Below, piece by piece: positions 32,967 through 42,429 of a stretch of DNA of 64,000 nt. Below the pieces are notes generated by a model. It saw only the letters and a list, made by a program, of their open reading frames with translations. It had not been told where the DNA came from and did no database searches. The position numbers and the translations under genes were made by a program. This DNA comes from Kribbella capetownensis. Lineage in GTDB: Bacteria; Actinomycetota; Actinomycetes; Propionibacteriales; Kribbellaceae. The stretch's first letter is position 1. Each line of letters starts with the position of its first letter. The stretch covers positions 124,001 to 188,000 of the forward strand of contig NZ_SJKD01000008.1 in NCBI RefSeq assembly GCF_004331485.1, in the 5' to 3' direction.

Positions 32967-34445
32967 TCAGTTCTCCCTGCTCGTTGGCGTGGTGGAGTGG
33001 GCCCAGCGCCAGTTGTGTTCAAGGCGAAGCGGGACGTAGACGCCGGTCGGCAGGTCGTCGGTGAGTCGTGCCTGCCATCGGACCAGTTGGTGCAGCAGCC
33101 GCGCGCGGACGGCCAGGTGGTGTTCGCTCTCGAAGAGGTTGTCCAGCTCGGCCGGATCGGCGTCGAGGTCGTACAGCTCGCCCGCGAGATCGGCGTGGAC
33201 GATGAGCTTCCATTGGCCGCTGCGCAGCATCCGGGCCGATCCGGACTGGGTGACCGTGTTGAGTTCGTCGAACGTCTGGCCGTCGTACGAGAAGTGCAGC
33301 GGCGGTCGATCGGTGACATCGCGGGCACGTCCGCCGAATCCCTGCTCGGCGATGATGCTGCCGAACTCCGTCTCCGGCGCCTCCTCGCCCTGCGCGAGCG
33401 GCAGCAGACTCCGGCCTTGGACGCCTTCAGGCAGCGGCTGACCGACTGCCTCACAGATGGTCGGCAGAATGTCGACAATCGACACCGGCTCGTCGCGGCG
33501 CTGTGTGGCGACGCCGTCCCCGGCGATGACCAACGGGATCCGCATCAGGAACTCGGAGAGCCCGGCGCCCTTGCGCTGCAGGCCGTACTCGCCGACGTAG
33601 TCGCCGTGGTCGGCCAGCACGATCGTCAGCCGTGGTCGCGTTCGCTGGGCGAGACCTTCGTGCAGCCGCTCGATCTGGTCGTCCAGCAGTCGCAGCATGC
33701 CGAGGTAGTTGGCGGCGTACCGACGCCAGCCCGCGTCGTACCCGGGCCGCTTCTCCTCCTGCAGCCGGCGCAACCACGCGTAGCTGCCACCCTTGGCCTC
33801 GGCGCCTTCGGGGCCGGTGATCCGCTCCGGGACGTCGTCGGGCGCGACCATCGAGAAATAGGGCTCCGGCACCTGGTAGGGGTTGTGCGGCTCGGGATAC
33901 GACACCCAGAAGAGCCCCGGCTTGTCCGGATCGGCAGCCTCCACAGCAGCGAGTGCGTCAGTGGTGATCCGGTACGGCAGTTGGCAGCGCAGCTCGTACG
34001 GCGTGGGCTCCTCGGAGACACCATGGTCGAGTCGCTCGAGCCAGCTGTCGAAGGCCTTCTCCTGCTCGTCGCGCTCCGGACCGTGGGTATGGAAGTAGGG
34101 GCCGTTGTAGCTGTCGAAGTCGTCGGCGCCCCGCGGCATGTGCGGCTTGCCGGCGAAGTGCAGCTGGTACTCCGCCGCCCGCAGTACGTCGAGGAGGTCG
34201 GCCTCGAACCGGGCGTGGGCCGGCGTGCTGTTCTGCCGGACCTGGTGGGCGCTGGGAAAGCGTCCGGTCAGCAGGCTGGTCCGGGCCGGGACGCAGGCGG
34301 GCGCCGAGGTGTAGGCCTGGGTGAAGTCGGTTCCGGCGGCCGCCAGCCGGTCGACGAAGGGCATGGTGTCGACCGGGTAGCCGCTCCGGCGGGTGAATCC
34401 GGCGCGCTGCTGGTCGGTCATCACGATGACGATGTCGGGACGCAT
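32967..34445 (-). CDS. Type I sulfatase, apparently cytosolic
   Basis: 492 residues of the alkaline-phosphatase-fold sulfatase family. The formylglycine signature is CVPARTSLLTGR, with Cys51 as the residue to be oxidised and Arg55 conserved. Metal ligands start at Asp11 (IVMTDQQR) and recur in VLADHGDYVGEYG. No signal peptide precedes the domain, so sulfate removal should take place inside the cell after import. The ATG at 34445 has AGGAGA upstream. It is the first gene of the operon with the sugar importer and LacI. The natural substrate is most likely a sulfated mono- or oligosaccharide; this is inference from context. Confidence 0.92.
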   Translation of the reverse strand: MRPDIVIVMTDQQRAGFTRRSGYPVDTMPFVDRLAAAGTDFTQAYTSAPACVPARTSLLTGRFPSAHQVRQNSTPAHARFEADLLDVLRAAEYQLHFAGKPHMPRGADDFDSYNGPYFHTHGPERDEQEKAFDSWLERLDHGVSEEPTPYELRCQLPYRITTDALAAVEAADPDKPGLFWVSYPEPHNPYQVPEPYFSMVAPDDVPERITGPEGAEAKGGSYAWLRRLQEEKRPGYDAGWRRYAANYLGMLRLLDDQIERLHEGLAQRTRPRLTIVLADHGDYVGEYGLQRKGAGLSEFLMRIPLVIAGDGVATQRRDEPVSIVDILPTICEAVGQPLPEGVQGRSLLPLAQGEEAPETEFGSIIAEQGFGGRARDVTDRPPLHFSYDGQTFDELNTVTQSGSARMLRSGQWKLIVHADLAGELYDLDADPAELDNLFESEHHLAVRARLLHQLVRWQARLTDDLPTGVYVPLRLEHNWRWAHSTTPTSREN

Positions 34446-34477
34446 TCCCTGGTCTCTCCTGGGGTCCGGCGGATTTG

Positions 34478-34502
34478 TACAGCGCTGTAATACAGCGCTG
34501 CA
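34478..34502. promoter_or_regulatory. Twin LacI operators upstream of the sulfatase operon
   Basis: TACAGCGCTGTA (34478-34489) is a perfect 12-base palindrome, and TACAGCGCTGCA (34491-34502) repeats it 13 bases on with one change. Both have the central CG of LacI-family sites. They lie 33-57 bases before the sulfatase ATG, where repression of its promoter is expected. Confidence 0.8.
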
Positions 34503-34604
34503 AAGATTGGCGCACACCGGCTGCCCGCGTCAAGGGCCGGCGCCGATGGCCACGATTCGGTAGGGAGGTTGCTTAACCGGTCGGCGCGATGGTCGACTAG
34601 CCGC

Positions 34605-35807
34605 GTGACGGCAACGGAAGGCCCGGCCCCGGGACTGCAGCAGGATGCCGGGTTGTCGTACCGGACCCTGATCTGGCTAGCGGTGGCGACGTTCTCGATG
34701 GGGATCGACGGCTACGTGCTGGCCGGGCTGCTGCCCGCCATCGCCGGCGATCTGGAGGTAAGCGCGGCAGCCGCTGGACAGCTGGTCTCGGTGTTCGCAC
34801 TGACATCGGCCCTTGCCGCGCCCGTGCTCGGGACGATCACCAGCCGGTGGGAACGGCGTACGACGATCGCGCTGTCGCTGGCCGTGTTCGTGCTCGGCAA
34901 CCTGGTCGTCGGGCTCGCGCCCAACTACGCGACCGCGCTCGGCGGCCGGGTGATGGCCGCGCTCGGTGGCGCGCTGCTCAACGCCGCGGTCACCGGGTAC
35001 GTGATCGCACTCGCGCCACCGCAGCACCGCGGCAAGGCGCTGTCCTTCGTGCTCGGCGGCTGGATGACCGCGACCGCGCTCGGCGTACCGGTCGGACTCG
35101 CTCTCGGCCAGTCCAGCTGGCGGTTCCCGATGATCCTGGTCGCCGTGGTCGGCACGATCGCGCTGGCCGGAATCATGCTCAAGCTTCCGCGCTTGCACCT
35201 CCCGGCCGGGACATTGGCCGAGCGCCTGCGTCCGCTCGGCCAGCCGCGGCTCTTGGCGGGTCTGCTCGTCACGACCGGCATCCTCTGCAGCAGCTACACC
35301 TGCTTCACCTACGCCACGCTGATCTTCGCGCCGACCTTCCGGCTCGACTGGATGATCATCGTGATCATGTTCGGGTACGGCGTGGCCAGCATGCTCGGCA
35401 ACGCAGTCACCGGCCGGCTGACCGACCGCTTCACACCGCTGCGCGTCCTCACCGTCGTACTGATCGGGCTGCTGCTGAACTCGGTGCTGGGAATGGTGGC
35501 GTTCCTGACCGTGCCGCTCGCGGTGACCACGGTCACCGGCCTGGTGTGGTTCTTCGCCGCGGGCGTCGGCAACGGCGGCGCCGCCGTACCTCAGCAGGCC
35601 CGCCTCGCGGCCCTCGCCCCGAACTCCGCCGCCATCGTGATGGCGTTGAACGGCAGCGCCATCTCACTCGGTTCCGCCCTCGGCAGCGGCCTCGGCGGCG
35701 TCTCGCTGGCCGCGGGCACCTCGCCGTACGGCCTCCTCGGCATCGCCGCCGTCATCCTCGCGATTACGCTGACCCTCCACGTGCTCGTCGCGAGGACCCG
35801 GACGTAG
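34605..35807 (+). CDS. MFS transporter (DHA1, Cmx/AraJ-like)
   Basis: About 400 residues and 12 membrane helices. The opening TFSMGIDGYVLAGLLPAIAG resembles DHA1 efflux carriers of the chloramphenicol-resistance or AraJ type, and TSRWERRTTIAL gives the loop 2-3 motif. The GTG at 34605 has no Shine-Dalgarno sequence and may be leaderless; a TTG at 34569 abuts a GGGAGG and is the alternative. It lies 30 bases upstream of the first TrmB/LuxR-like regulator and may be co-transcribed with it. The substrate is unknown. Confidence 0.85.
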   Translation: MTATEGPAPGLQQDAGLSYRTLIWLAVATFSMGIDGYVLAGLLPAIAGDLEVSAAAAGQLVSVFALTSALAAPVLGTITSRWERRTTIALSLAVFVLGNLVVGLAPNYATALGGRVMAALGGALLNAAVTGYVIALAPPQHRGKALSFVLGGWMTATALGVPVGLALGQSSWRFPMILVAVVGTIALAGIMLKLPRLHLPAGTLAERLRPLGQPRLLAGLLVTTGILCSSYTCFTYATLIFAPTFRLDWMIIVIMFGYGVASMLGNAVTGRLTDRFTPLRVLTVVLIGLLLNSVLGMVAFLTVPLAVTTVTGLVWFFAAGVGNGGAAVPQQARLAALAPNSAAIVMALNGSAISLGSALGSGLGGVSLAAGTSPYGLLGIAAVILAITLTLHVLVARTRT

Positions 35808-35837
35808 CCACAGCCGAGAAGGGACGGAGACGGCGCG

Positions 35838-36815
35838 ATGTGGGAGGCGGTCGGTCTGTCGGATGTCGAGGGGCAGGTCTACGAGGCGCTGCTCGCGCGA
35901 CCCCACGCCGAGGTCGACGACCTGTCGGCGGTGCTCGGTGCGGTGGCCGCGCTCGTGCCGCAGACGCTCGTCGAGCTCGTCCGGCGTGGGCTGGCCTTCC
36001 GGGTCCCGGGACAGCCGCCGAAGTACGCCGCGACGCCGCCCGCGCAGGTGGCCGAGGATCTGCTGGCTGAGCACGAACGCCGGCAGCGCCGTCTGCAGAC
36101 CCACCTGCAGCAGTTGGCCGTCGCGTTCCCGGCGGGCGGGCGCCGGCACCCGGCCGAGCTGGTCGAGGTCCTCGAGGGAGCCGGCAACGTCCGCAACGCC
36201 TTCCGGCGGCTCCAGCGCGCCGCCCGGCGGGAGATCCGGGTGTTCGACCGGCCGCCGTACTTCAACTCCGGCGGGGCCGACTCGTTCGAGGCGAACGAGC
36301 TGGAGCTGGACGATCTCGATCAGTCCCGGCTGACGTACCGCGTCATCTACGACCGCGCCGTGCTGGACGTGCCCGGCCGGATGGCCGACATCTGGGCCGG
36401 CGTGCGCCAGGGCGAGCAGGCCCGGGTGGCGGCGAGGCTGCCGTTGAAGCTGGCACTGGCCGACGACGACCTGGCGCTGGTCAACTCGACCTCGGACTTC
36501 GACACCGCGACGGCGTACCTCGTCCATCCGTCGGCGTTCCTGGACGCGCTCGCCGAGGTGTTCGAGACCACCTGGACCCGGTCGGTCGCCCTCAACCGGC
36601 CGAACGGCGACAAGGCCGCGACGGATCCGGACGACGAGGCCCGCCGGACCCTGCTCGGCCTCCTGGCCGGCGGTGCGACCGACGAGGTCGTCGCCCGCGC
36701 CGTCGGCCTCAGCATCCGCACGGTCCAGCGGCACATCCACACCCTGATGAGCGAGGTCGGAGCCACCACCCGGCTGCAACTCGGCATGGAACTGGTACGC
36801 CGGGGCCTGGTCTGA
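35838..36815 (+). CDS. TrmB/LuxR-like regulator, protease-linked paralogue 1
   Basis: 325 residues. The N-terminal winged helix is of TrmB type (WEAVGLSDVEGQVYEALLAR). The middle resembles a degenerate phospholipase-D-like sensor (IRVFDRPPYF ... YRVIYDRAVLD ... GEQARVAARLPLKLALAD). The C-terminal LuxR-type helix-turn-helix reads LLAGGATDEVVARAVGLSIR then TVQRHIHTLMSEVGA. Two close paralogues are at 47401-48414 and 56087-57061, and all three lie against genes for large secreted protease-related proteins. This one ends one base before the convergent peptidase-less tail protein. Its effector and targets are unknown; a role in protease control is inferred from the repeated pairing. Confidence 0.85.
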   Translation: MWEAVGLSDVEGQVYEALLARPHAEVDDLSAVLGAVAALVPQTLVELVRRGLAFRVPGQPPKYAATPPAQVAEDLLAEHERRQRRLQTHLQQLAVAFPAGGRRHPAELVEVLEGAGNVRNAFRRLQRAARREIRVFDRPPYFNSGGADSFEANELELDDLDQSRLTYRVIYDRAVLDVPGRMADIWAGVRQGEQARVAARLPLKLALADDDLALVNSTSDFDTATAYLVHPSAFLDALAEVFETTWTRSVALNRPNGDKAATDPDDEARRTLLGLLAGGATDEVVARAVGLSIRTVQRHIHTLMSEVGATTRLQLGMELVRRGLV

Positions 36816-36816
36816 G

Positions 36817-38430
36817 TCAGCGCAGCTCGACCAGGCCGTACTGCGTCTGGTCGACGGCGCTCCCGTCACTGTCAGCGACCCGAACGCGGACCCCGACCGC
36901 CGCCGCGCCGCGCAGCTCCTTGGCCGGCACGGTGACCGAGTAGCCGCCGTCGTGCCCCGTGTGGACCCGCGCCGCCTGCCACGACTGCCCGTCGTCGTTC
37001 GTCCACGACACCACGGGTACGCCGATTTGCGCCGTACTGGCCGATCCGTCGAAATGACGCACCTGCAGGTCGAGCCGGAGGTCATGCCGGCGGGACGCCG
37101 TACCGGATCCGTCGACGTCCGGTGCGTATGCGACGGTCAGGGCCGGCGGGACCCGACTGTACTGTGCGTCGTCGTCCGGAGCCGCCGAACTGAAGGTCCA
37201 CTCCGTCATCGTGTCGGACCGGATCGTGCCCTCGTGCCGGCCGATCCGGCTGACGATCCGGAAGTCGGCACGCTCGTCCGGAACCTGGAAGAACCCGCTC
37301 GCGGTCTTGCCGGTCGCGATCTGTTCAGCGTTGCGGTAGAGGGTGGTGCGGACCGCGTCGAGGGAGTGGTCGTCGACGCGGCCGGCCAGCTCGCCGTCGC
37401 TCAGTCCCGTGGTCAGGACGAATCCTCCGCGAACCTGGTACGTCTGCGCCGGAACGAGATCCGCATGTAGCCCGCGCCCCTCGAACAGCTCGACGCGCTC
37501 GCCGGACCGATAGCTGCGTGGCGCGCTCCCACACAGCAACAAGGCCGCCTCGTTCGGCAGGCTTGCGCACTCCTGGTACGTAGCCCGCGGATCGCTGGTC
37601 ACCAGCTCCGTCTCGGTCGAGCCGGACTCGACCTGCCGCCAGAACATCGAATCACCGGGGTTGTACCGCGTCATCGCCGTCGTCTGCAGCCAGATGGCGC
37701 CCGCCGAGGAGGCGTGGTAGTGATGCACGATCCGCGCCATCCGGTGCAGTTCGCCGATGGAGAGGATCTTCGGCCCGGCGGACACGCCGGCCTGGATGTC
37801 GAACACCCGGTAGGAATCCGGCGTCGACCTCCCCCGATGCCCCGTCGGTTCGAGCCGCCACAGACCCACTGTCTCCAGAACGCCGGTGGACGCCTTCGCC
37901 GCGGGCGTGATGTACACGTCGCCCGCGCGCACCTGCTCGACGCTCGCGTCCATCCGATGCTGCCAGCCGACCACCCCGGCATCGGTCCGGGAGACGATCA
38001 TGGTGAAGGCCGTGACGTTGGTCGACTGGCCCTGGACGACGGGTGGCATCACCCTGCGGCCGGCCCGCGCGTCCAGCACCAGCGTCCGGTCGCCGCTGAC
38101 CACGAAGTCCGGGTCGACCACCATCGTGATGGTCTCGCGACGGCCCGGCGCGGGCGGCGTCACGACGCGTACCAGAGCAGACCAGTGCCCGTTCGGCAGC
38201 GTCAGTACGCCGTGCCCGGCGTCGTCCGTGATCACCTCCGGAGACCCACCCGTGTCCGGGTTGACCAGCAGGACGTCGGTTCCGGGCACCGGCGCACCGG
38301 CCCGGTCGAGCACGGTGATCCGGACCGCGCTCGACGGCGCCTGATCGGCCCGGGCCGGGACGGCCGCGAACGCCAGCAGGAAGGCGGTCGTTGCCGCTGA
38401 CAACCTCCAGAGGGAGGGACGTGCAAGCAC
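36817..38430 (-). CDS. Secreted protein homologous to an S8 protease C-terminal region, without peptidase domain
   Basis: 537 residues. There is a signal peptide (about 1-29, LSAATTAFLLAFAAVPARAD) and then a carboxypeptidase-regulatory type start (VRITVLDRAGAPVPGTDVLL). Landmarks shared with the tail of the S8 protease at 19675-23007 include DPDFVVSGDRTLVLDAR, the TGKTASGFFQVP / KNTSGFFQVPSG pair, TMTEWTFSSAAP / AKTTWEFTATPP, and the very end DGSAVDQTQYGLVELR / AGNSVDQTVLDLVPVR. No S8 triad is present. The GTG at 38430 has AAAGGA upstream. It is 29 bases downstream of the S53-kelch protease gene and probably in one operon with it. It could be a substrate-binding or inhibitor-like partner; function unknown. 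Confidence 0.85.
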   Translation of the reverse strand: MLARPSLWRLSAATTAFLLAFAAVPARADQAPSSAVRITVLDRAGAPVPGTDVLLVNPDTGGSPEVITDDAGHGVLTLPNGHWSALVRVVTPPAPGRRETITMVVDPDFVVSGDRTLVLDARAGRRVMPPVVQGQSTNVTAFTMIVSRTDAGVVGWQHRMDASVEQVRAGDVYITPAAKASTGVLETVGLWRLEPTGHRGRSTPDSYRVFDIQAGVSAGPKILSIGELHRMARIVHHYHASSAGAIWLQTTAMTRYNPGDSMFWRQVESGSTETELVTSDPRATYQECASLPNEAALLLCGSAPRSYRSGERVELFEGRGLHADLVPAQTYQVRGGFVLTTGLSDGELAGRVDDHSLDAVRTTLYRNAEQIATGKTASGFFQVPDERADFRIVSRIGRHEGTIRSDTMTEWTFSSAAPDDDAQYSRVPPALTVAYAPDVDGSGTASRRHDLRLDLQVRHFDGSASTAQIGVPVVSWTNDDGQSWQAARVHTGHDGGYSVTVPAKELRGAAAVGVRVRVADSDGSAVDQTQYGLVELR

Positions 38431-38459
38431 GAAGAGTTCCTTTCGGGAGGCTGGACAGG

Positions 38460-41400
38460 TCACTTGCGGGTCAGCGTGACGGCAACCGGTGGGACGTCGT
38501 ACGGCGTATCGGTCCCGAAGGCGAGCCGGGCGGCGTAGGCACCGGCCGCGGACGTGGCCGCGGGGTCGAACCGGACCCGAACCGTGACCGACCGGCCCGG
38601 CGGCACCACCAGCTGCGTGCGGTCCGTCGAGAGCCAGCCCACGTCGGTGCCGCTGACACAGGCGTCCTGACCGGGCAGGAACTCGGCGAACGGTGTCGCG
38701 GTGAACGAACCGATCGAGCCGCCGATCCGGCTGAGGCCGCAGGCCGCACCGCCGCGATACATGGTGTACGTCGCGTTCGGCAGCGCCGACCACGCACCGC
38801 TCACGGGATCGAACTCGATCGCCTGGTTGGTGATCGCGCCGCTGGTGATGCCACCGACGAGCTGGAGCTTGCCTCCGCTGCCCGAGTACGCCATCCCCCA
38901 GACGGGATAGGGCATGTCCGCGATTCTGGTCCAGCTGTCCGAGCCCGCGACGTACTGATAGGCACTGGCGACCGGGAACTCGTGCCACGGGTCGTCCGAC
39001 GGCACCAGGCCACCGGCACAGATCAGTCCGTCGCCCGAGCCGGTGCAGCCGAGCATCACGACGTGCTCCGGGTACGCCGCCAGCAGCGTCCAGGCGTTGC
39101 GGCCGGAGTCATAGCGATAGGTGGGAGCCGTCTCCGCGCACGCCACGGTCTCGCAGCCGGCCACGACGTACAGGTTGCCTCCCGCAACGGTTCCTGCGGC
39201 CGCGCTGCTGGGCGCGGGCAGATCCGCTCCGCGCGACCACCGGTTCGTCGCCGGGTCGTAGACATAGGTCGTCGAGGTCAGGTCACCCTGGAGGTTCCAG
39301 CCGCCGGCGACGTACAGCTTCCCGCCGACGAAGCCGCCGACCGCGTTCTCCCGCGGCTCGGGCAGGTCGGCGATCCGCCGCCACGACCTGGCGGTCGCGT
39401 CGTACGCGTAGCCCGCTCCGGTCAGGCCGTTGTCGGTCGCTCCGGAGACCGAGTAGACGACGCCGTCGTTCGCGGCGACGACGTTGTCCATGATCGGTGT
39501 CGGGTAGTCCGGCAGATCGGACCAGGCCGGGTTCTCGGAGACATCGTGTGAGGGCACCTGCGAGGGTCCGCCGTGGTGCTGTCGCGCGAACGAGACCGGC
39601 GAGGCGTCCACCTTCTCCCGCCGCAGCGGTGCGCCCGGTGAGGTCGTCCGGAGCCGGCCACCCCTGGGCGTGAAACCACGGTCCTGCTCGAGGATCGTCA
39701 CCTCGGCCGGCTCCGTGCCGTGGTTGGTGAACGTCACCGGACGCGACCCCACCGGCCCCTTGCCGGAGCTGACCGACATCTCGTGCGGGGTGACGGTCAC
39801 GCGCCCCGCCCGCAGCGACCAGTCGTGCCGAGCCACCCGGTGCGCAGCGACGGTTGCCGTTCCGGTGCCCGCCGCGTAGTGACGCCCGGAGGCGGTCAGC
39901 GGAACACGCCCAGCCCGGCTGAAGAGCCAGTAGTAGCCGTCGCCGAGCTGCGCGTCGTCCGGCGTTGCCTGGCTGACGGCAGGCGTTCCGCCGGCGACCT
40001 GTACGCCGGTCAAGGCCGCGCCGGTGTTGTCGTCGCGCACGAAGCCGGCCACCAGCCCGCCGGCCGTGGGATCGCACATCCGCGTGCCGACGTAGACGTT
40101 GTCCAGCTCCCAGTAGTTGTCCGCGTCGCCGCTGAAGCGGAACCGCACCCGCACACCGTTCTTGTTCGCGGCCTGCGGAACCGGGACCTCGACATGCCCA
40201 TGCACGAACGCATCCGGCGCCTGCCAGACGGTCTCCCAGGTCGATCCGCCGTCGAGACTGAGGTCGACGTACCCGTCCTGCCGGCCGAACCCGTAGTCGT
40301 AGTAGTAGGTGTCGAACCCGACGACCGGCGTCGACTGACCGGACAGATCCGCGGCCGGGCCGACCAGGCTGGTGTCGTTCGTGCCGACGGGCGACGCCCA
40401 GTTGTCGACGATCGCGAACTGGCCGCTGCCGCCGGTGAGGTTGCCCTTGGCACCGGGATCGCTGAACGTCCAGATCTTGCCGGTGCCCGCGTCATCGGTC
40501 ACCTGCCAGCCGTCCTGGGGAGCGGACCAGCCCTCGAAGCCGGCACCGGCTCCCCGGTAGGAGTAGGCATACCCAGCGGCCGAGCAGGCAGCTCCGTCCA
40601 CGGACAGTGCGACGTCACGTTCGAGCGGTCGCTTCCCGTTGCCAACGGCAACACTGCTGCTCGCCGGCAGGTAGCCGGGCATGTCCACCGCCTCGACCTG
40701 CAGCCGGTACGTCGTACCGACCGGGAGGTCGACGCTGTAGCGGCCGGTGAACGGATCGGTGTGGACGGCCCCGTTCGGGTACCCGCCGACGGAGATCTTG
40801 GCGTACACCGGCCAGCCTTGACCGGACCCGTCGGTGACGGTCCCGGTGACAGTGCGGCTGGCAAGGGCAGACAGTGTGAAGTTCCTGCTGGTCGCGGAGC
40901 CGGCGGCGACGGTGACGTGGTCGACGGCCGCATCGGCGTACCCGAACTTCGACGCGACGACCCGGTAGGTGCCCGCGGCAACGGCGAGGCTGTAGCGACC
41001 ATGGTCGTCGGCCGTGGCGCGAGTGGTGTAGCCCCCGGCGTCGGTGAACGCGATGGTCGCACCAGCCAGGGTGCGCTTGTTCGTCCGCACCGAGCCGGTG
41101 ACCTGCCCGTGAGCGCCGAGGGTCAGCGCCGAGACACCGTTGGGAGTGCCAACGCCGGTCGGACCGTCCCAGCCCGGGCCGGCCGTGCACCGGACGTCGC
41201 CACAGGTCCCGTCGGTCCCCTCGGTCACGTCGTTCATCGCGAGGTGCTGGCGATACAGGTACGTCGCCGGGTTGCTCCCAGGCACCGGTTTACCCGCGAG
41301 CGCGTACATCGCCGCGACCAGCGGCGAGGAGAGTGACGTACCGCCCCACTGTGCCCAGCCGTCCTGCCCGAGGGTGTTGTAGACGGCAAGCCCGGTCTCA

Positions 41401-42368
41401 CTGTCGGCGTCGGCCGCGACGTCGGCGGTGGCCCGCGTGTCCGGGCAGCCGGTGTCGATCCCCTGCTGGTGCTCGGGCCGTGGCTCGTAGCGGGAGCAGC
41501 CGCTGCCGCCGTCGGCCCAGGCAGTCTCCCGCCAGCCGCGCGGAGACGACTTGTCCCGGCTGAGCGTCGTACCACCGACGGCGATCACATCGGGCGAGGT
41601 CGCTGGGTAGCTCTGGACGTTGCCGAGGTCGCCGGACGACACCGTGACGGCAACGCCGGGGTGGTCGTAGTAGTGGTCGTAGTACGACTCGAACGGGAGC
41701 TCTCCGTCGATGCCGTACGAGTTGGAGATGGCCACCGCGCCCAGGGCCGCGGCGGTGTCGACGGCCTGGCCCAGGCTCGGTGAGCTGTTGTTGTCGGCCT
41801 GGACGAGGAGGATGTGACAGGCCGGGCAGGCCGACGAGACCGCGTCGAGGTCGAGCGCGGTCTCGATGGACCAGTCGGGGTCCTGCGTCGGGTAGTCGGT
41901 GCCGCCGCGCTGGTCCACCTTGGTGAAGCAGCCGTTCGCCGTCGTACAGGGTGGGAGTCCGTAGTGCGCCCGGAAGACGGCGAGGTCGGACTCGGCGTTC
42001 TCGTAGCCGAAGGCATCGACGATCGCCACGATCCGGCCGTCACCGCCGTCCGGCAGCTTGTACGCGTCCTTGATCTGGGCGGGGCCCAACGAGGTCGGCA
42101 GCGGCTCGTCCTGCTGTTGCAGTAAGACCCCGGCCTTGTCGGCACGACCGACCGCGTAGCAACGGGCCATCGGTGCGGCGTCGTCGGCCGAGGCCTCGCC
42201 GGCGTTGCAGCCGGCCGGCACCGAGTAGCTGCCGTGCGACGGCGGTCCGGCTGTGCCTGCTGCCGGCACCACCGCCGCCATCGCGGTGCTCGCGGACGCG
42301 GTGGAGATCGCGAGCACGATGACCGCGACTGCCTGGAACCTTCGCCCGCCCAAGATCCTGCGTAGCAC
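38460..42368 (-). CDS. Secreted S53 (sedolisin) protease with carboxypeptidase-regulatory and kelch modules
   Basis: 1,302 residues with a signal peptide (about 1-31). The S53 domain (about 50-400) has Glu169 and Asp173 (SIETALDLDAV), the oxyanion Asp247 (SSGDLG) and Ser345 (GGTSLSSP), the sedolisin Ser-Glu-Asp set. No long pro-domain precedes it. Two carboxypeptidase-regulatory folds follow (about 420-590), then a MAM/jelly-roll-like module (about 600-765), a further short regulatory fold and a kelch propeller (about 955-1225) with repeated GGKLYVAGGW-type strands. The GTG start is preceded by AGGGG. The C-terminal chassis is shared with the S8 protease at 48425-52831, whereas its peptidase head resembles that at 57182-60181. 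It should work outside the cell, perhaps at acid pH as S53 enzymes do. Confidence 0.9.
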   Translation of the reverse strand: MLRRILGGRRFQAVAVIVLAISTASASTAMAAVVPAAGTAGPPSHGSYSVPAGCNAGEASADDAAPMARCYAVGRADKAGVLLQQQDEPLPTSLGPAQIKDAYKLPDGGDGRIVAIVDAFGYENAESDLAVFRAHYGLPPCTTANGCFTKVDQRGGTDYPTQDPDWSIETALDLDAVSSACPACHILLVQADNNSSPSLGQAVDTAAALGAVAISNSYGIDGELPFESYYDHYYDHPGVAVTVSSGDLGNVQSYPATSPDVIAVGGTTLSRDKSSPRGWRETAWADGGSGCSRYEPRPEHQQGIDTGCPDTRATADVAADADSETGLAVYNTLGQDGWAQWGGTSLSSPLVAAMYALAGKPVPGSNPATYLYRQHLAMNDVTEGTDGTCGDVRCTAGPGWDGPTGVGTPNGVSALTLGAHGQVTGSVRTNKRTLAGATIAFTDAGGYTTRATADDHGRYSLAVAAGTYRVVASKFGYADAAVDHVTVAAGSATSRNFTLSALASRTVTGTVTDGSGQGWPVYAKISVGGYPNGAVHTDPFTGRYSVDLPVGTTYRLQVEAVDMPGYLPASSSVAVGNGKRPLERDVALSVDGAACSAAGYAYSYRGAGAGFEGWSAPQDGWQVTDDAGTGKIWTFSDPGAKGNLTGGSGQFAIVDNWASPVGTNDTSLVGPAADLSGQSTPVVGFDTYYYDYGFGRQDGYVDLSLDGGSTWETVWQAPDAFVHGHVEVPVPQAANKNGVRVRFRFSGDADNYWELDNVYVGTRMCDPTAGGLVAGFVRDDNTGAALTGVQVAGGTPAVSQATPDDAQLGDGYYWLFSRAGRVPLTASGRHYAAGTGTATVAAHRVARHDWSLRAGRVTVTPHEMSVSSGKGPVGSRPVTFTNHGTEPAEVTILEQDRGFTPRGGRLRTTSPGAPLRREKVDASPVSFARQHHGGPSQVPSHDVSENPAWSDLPDYPTPIMDNVVAANDGVVYSVSGATDNGLTGAGYAYDATARSWRRIADLPEPRENAVGGFVGGKLYVAGGWNLQGDLTSTTYVYDPATNRWSRGADLPAPSSAAAGTVAGGNLYVVAGCETVACAETAPTYRYDSGRNAWTLLAAYPEHVVMLGCTGSGDGLICAGGLVPSDDPWHEFPVASAYQYVAGSDSWTRIADMPYPVWGMAYSGSGGKLQLVGGITSGAITNQAIEFDPVSGAWSALPNATYTMYRGGAACGLSRIGGSIGSFTATPFAEFLPGQDACVSGTDVGWLSTDRTQLVVPPGRSVTVRVRFDPAATSAAGAYAARLAFGTDTPYDVPPVAVTLTRK

Positions 42369-42392
42369 GCCGCCACCCCTCTGATCGCTGTC

Positions 42393-42422
42393 GTGACACG
42401 GCAAACCGCTGGATCGTGTCAC
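42393..42422. promoter_or_regulatory. Inverted repeat in the S53-kelch protease leader
   Basis: GTGACACG and CGTGTCAC are perfect eight-base arms 14 bases apart, 25-54 bases upstream of the protease GTG. They may be an operator (for example for a protease-linked regulator) or an mRNA hairpin. Confidence 0.45.
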
Positions 42423-42429
42423 CCGTACC

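Noticed and set aside
32967..34445. Sulfatase first considered as a secreted arylsulfatase.
   Set aside because: No signal peptide precedes the catalytic domain, and the operon supplies an importer.
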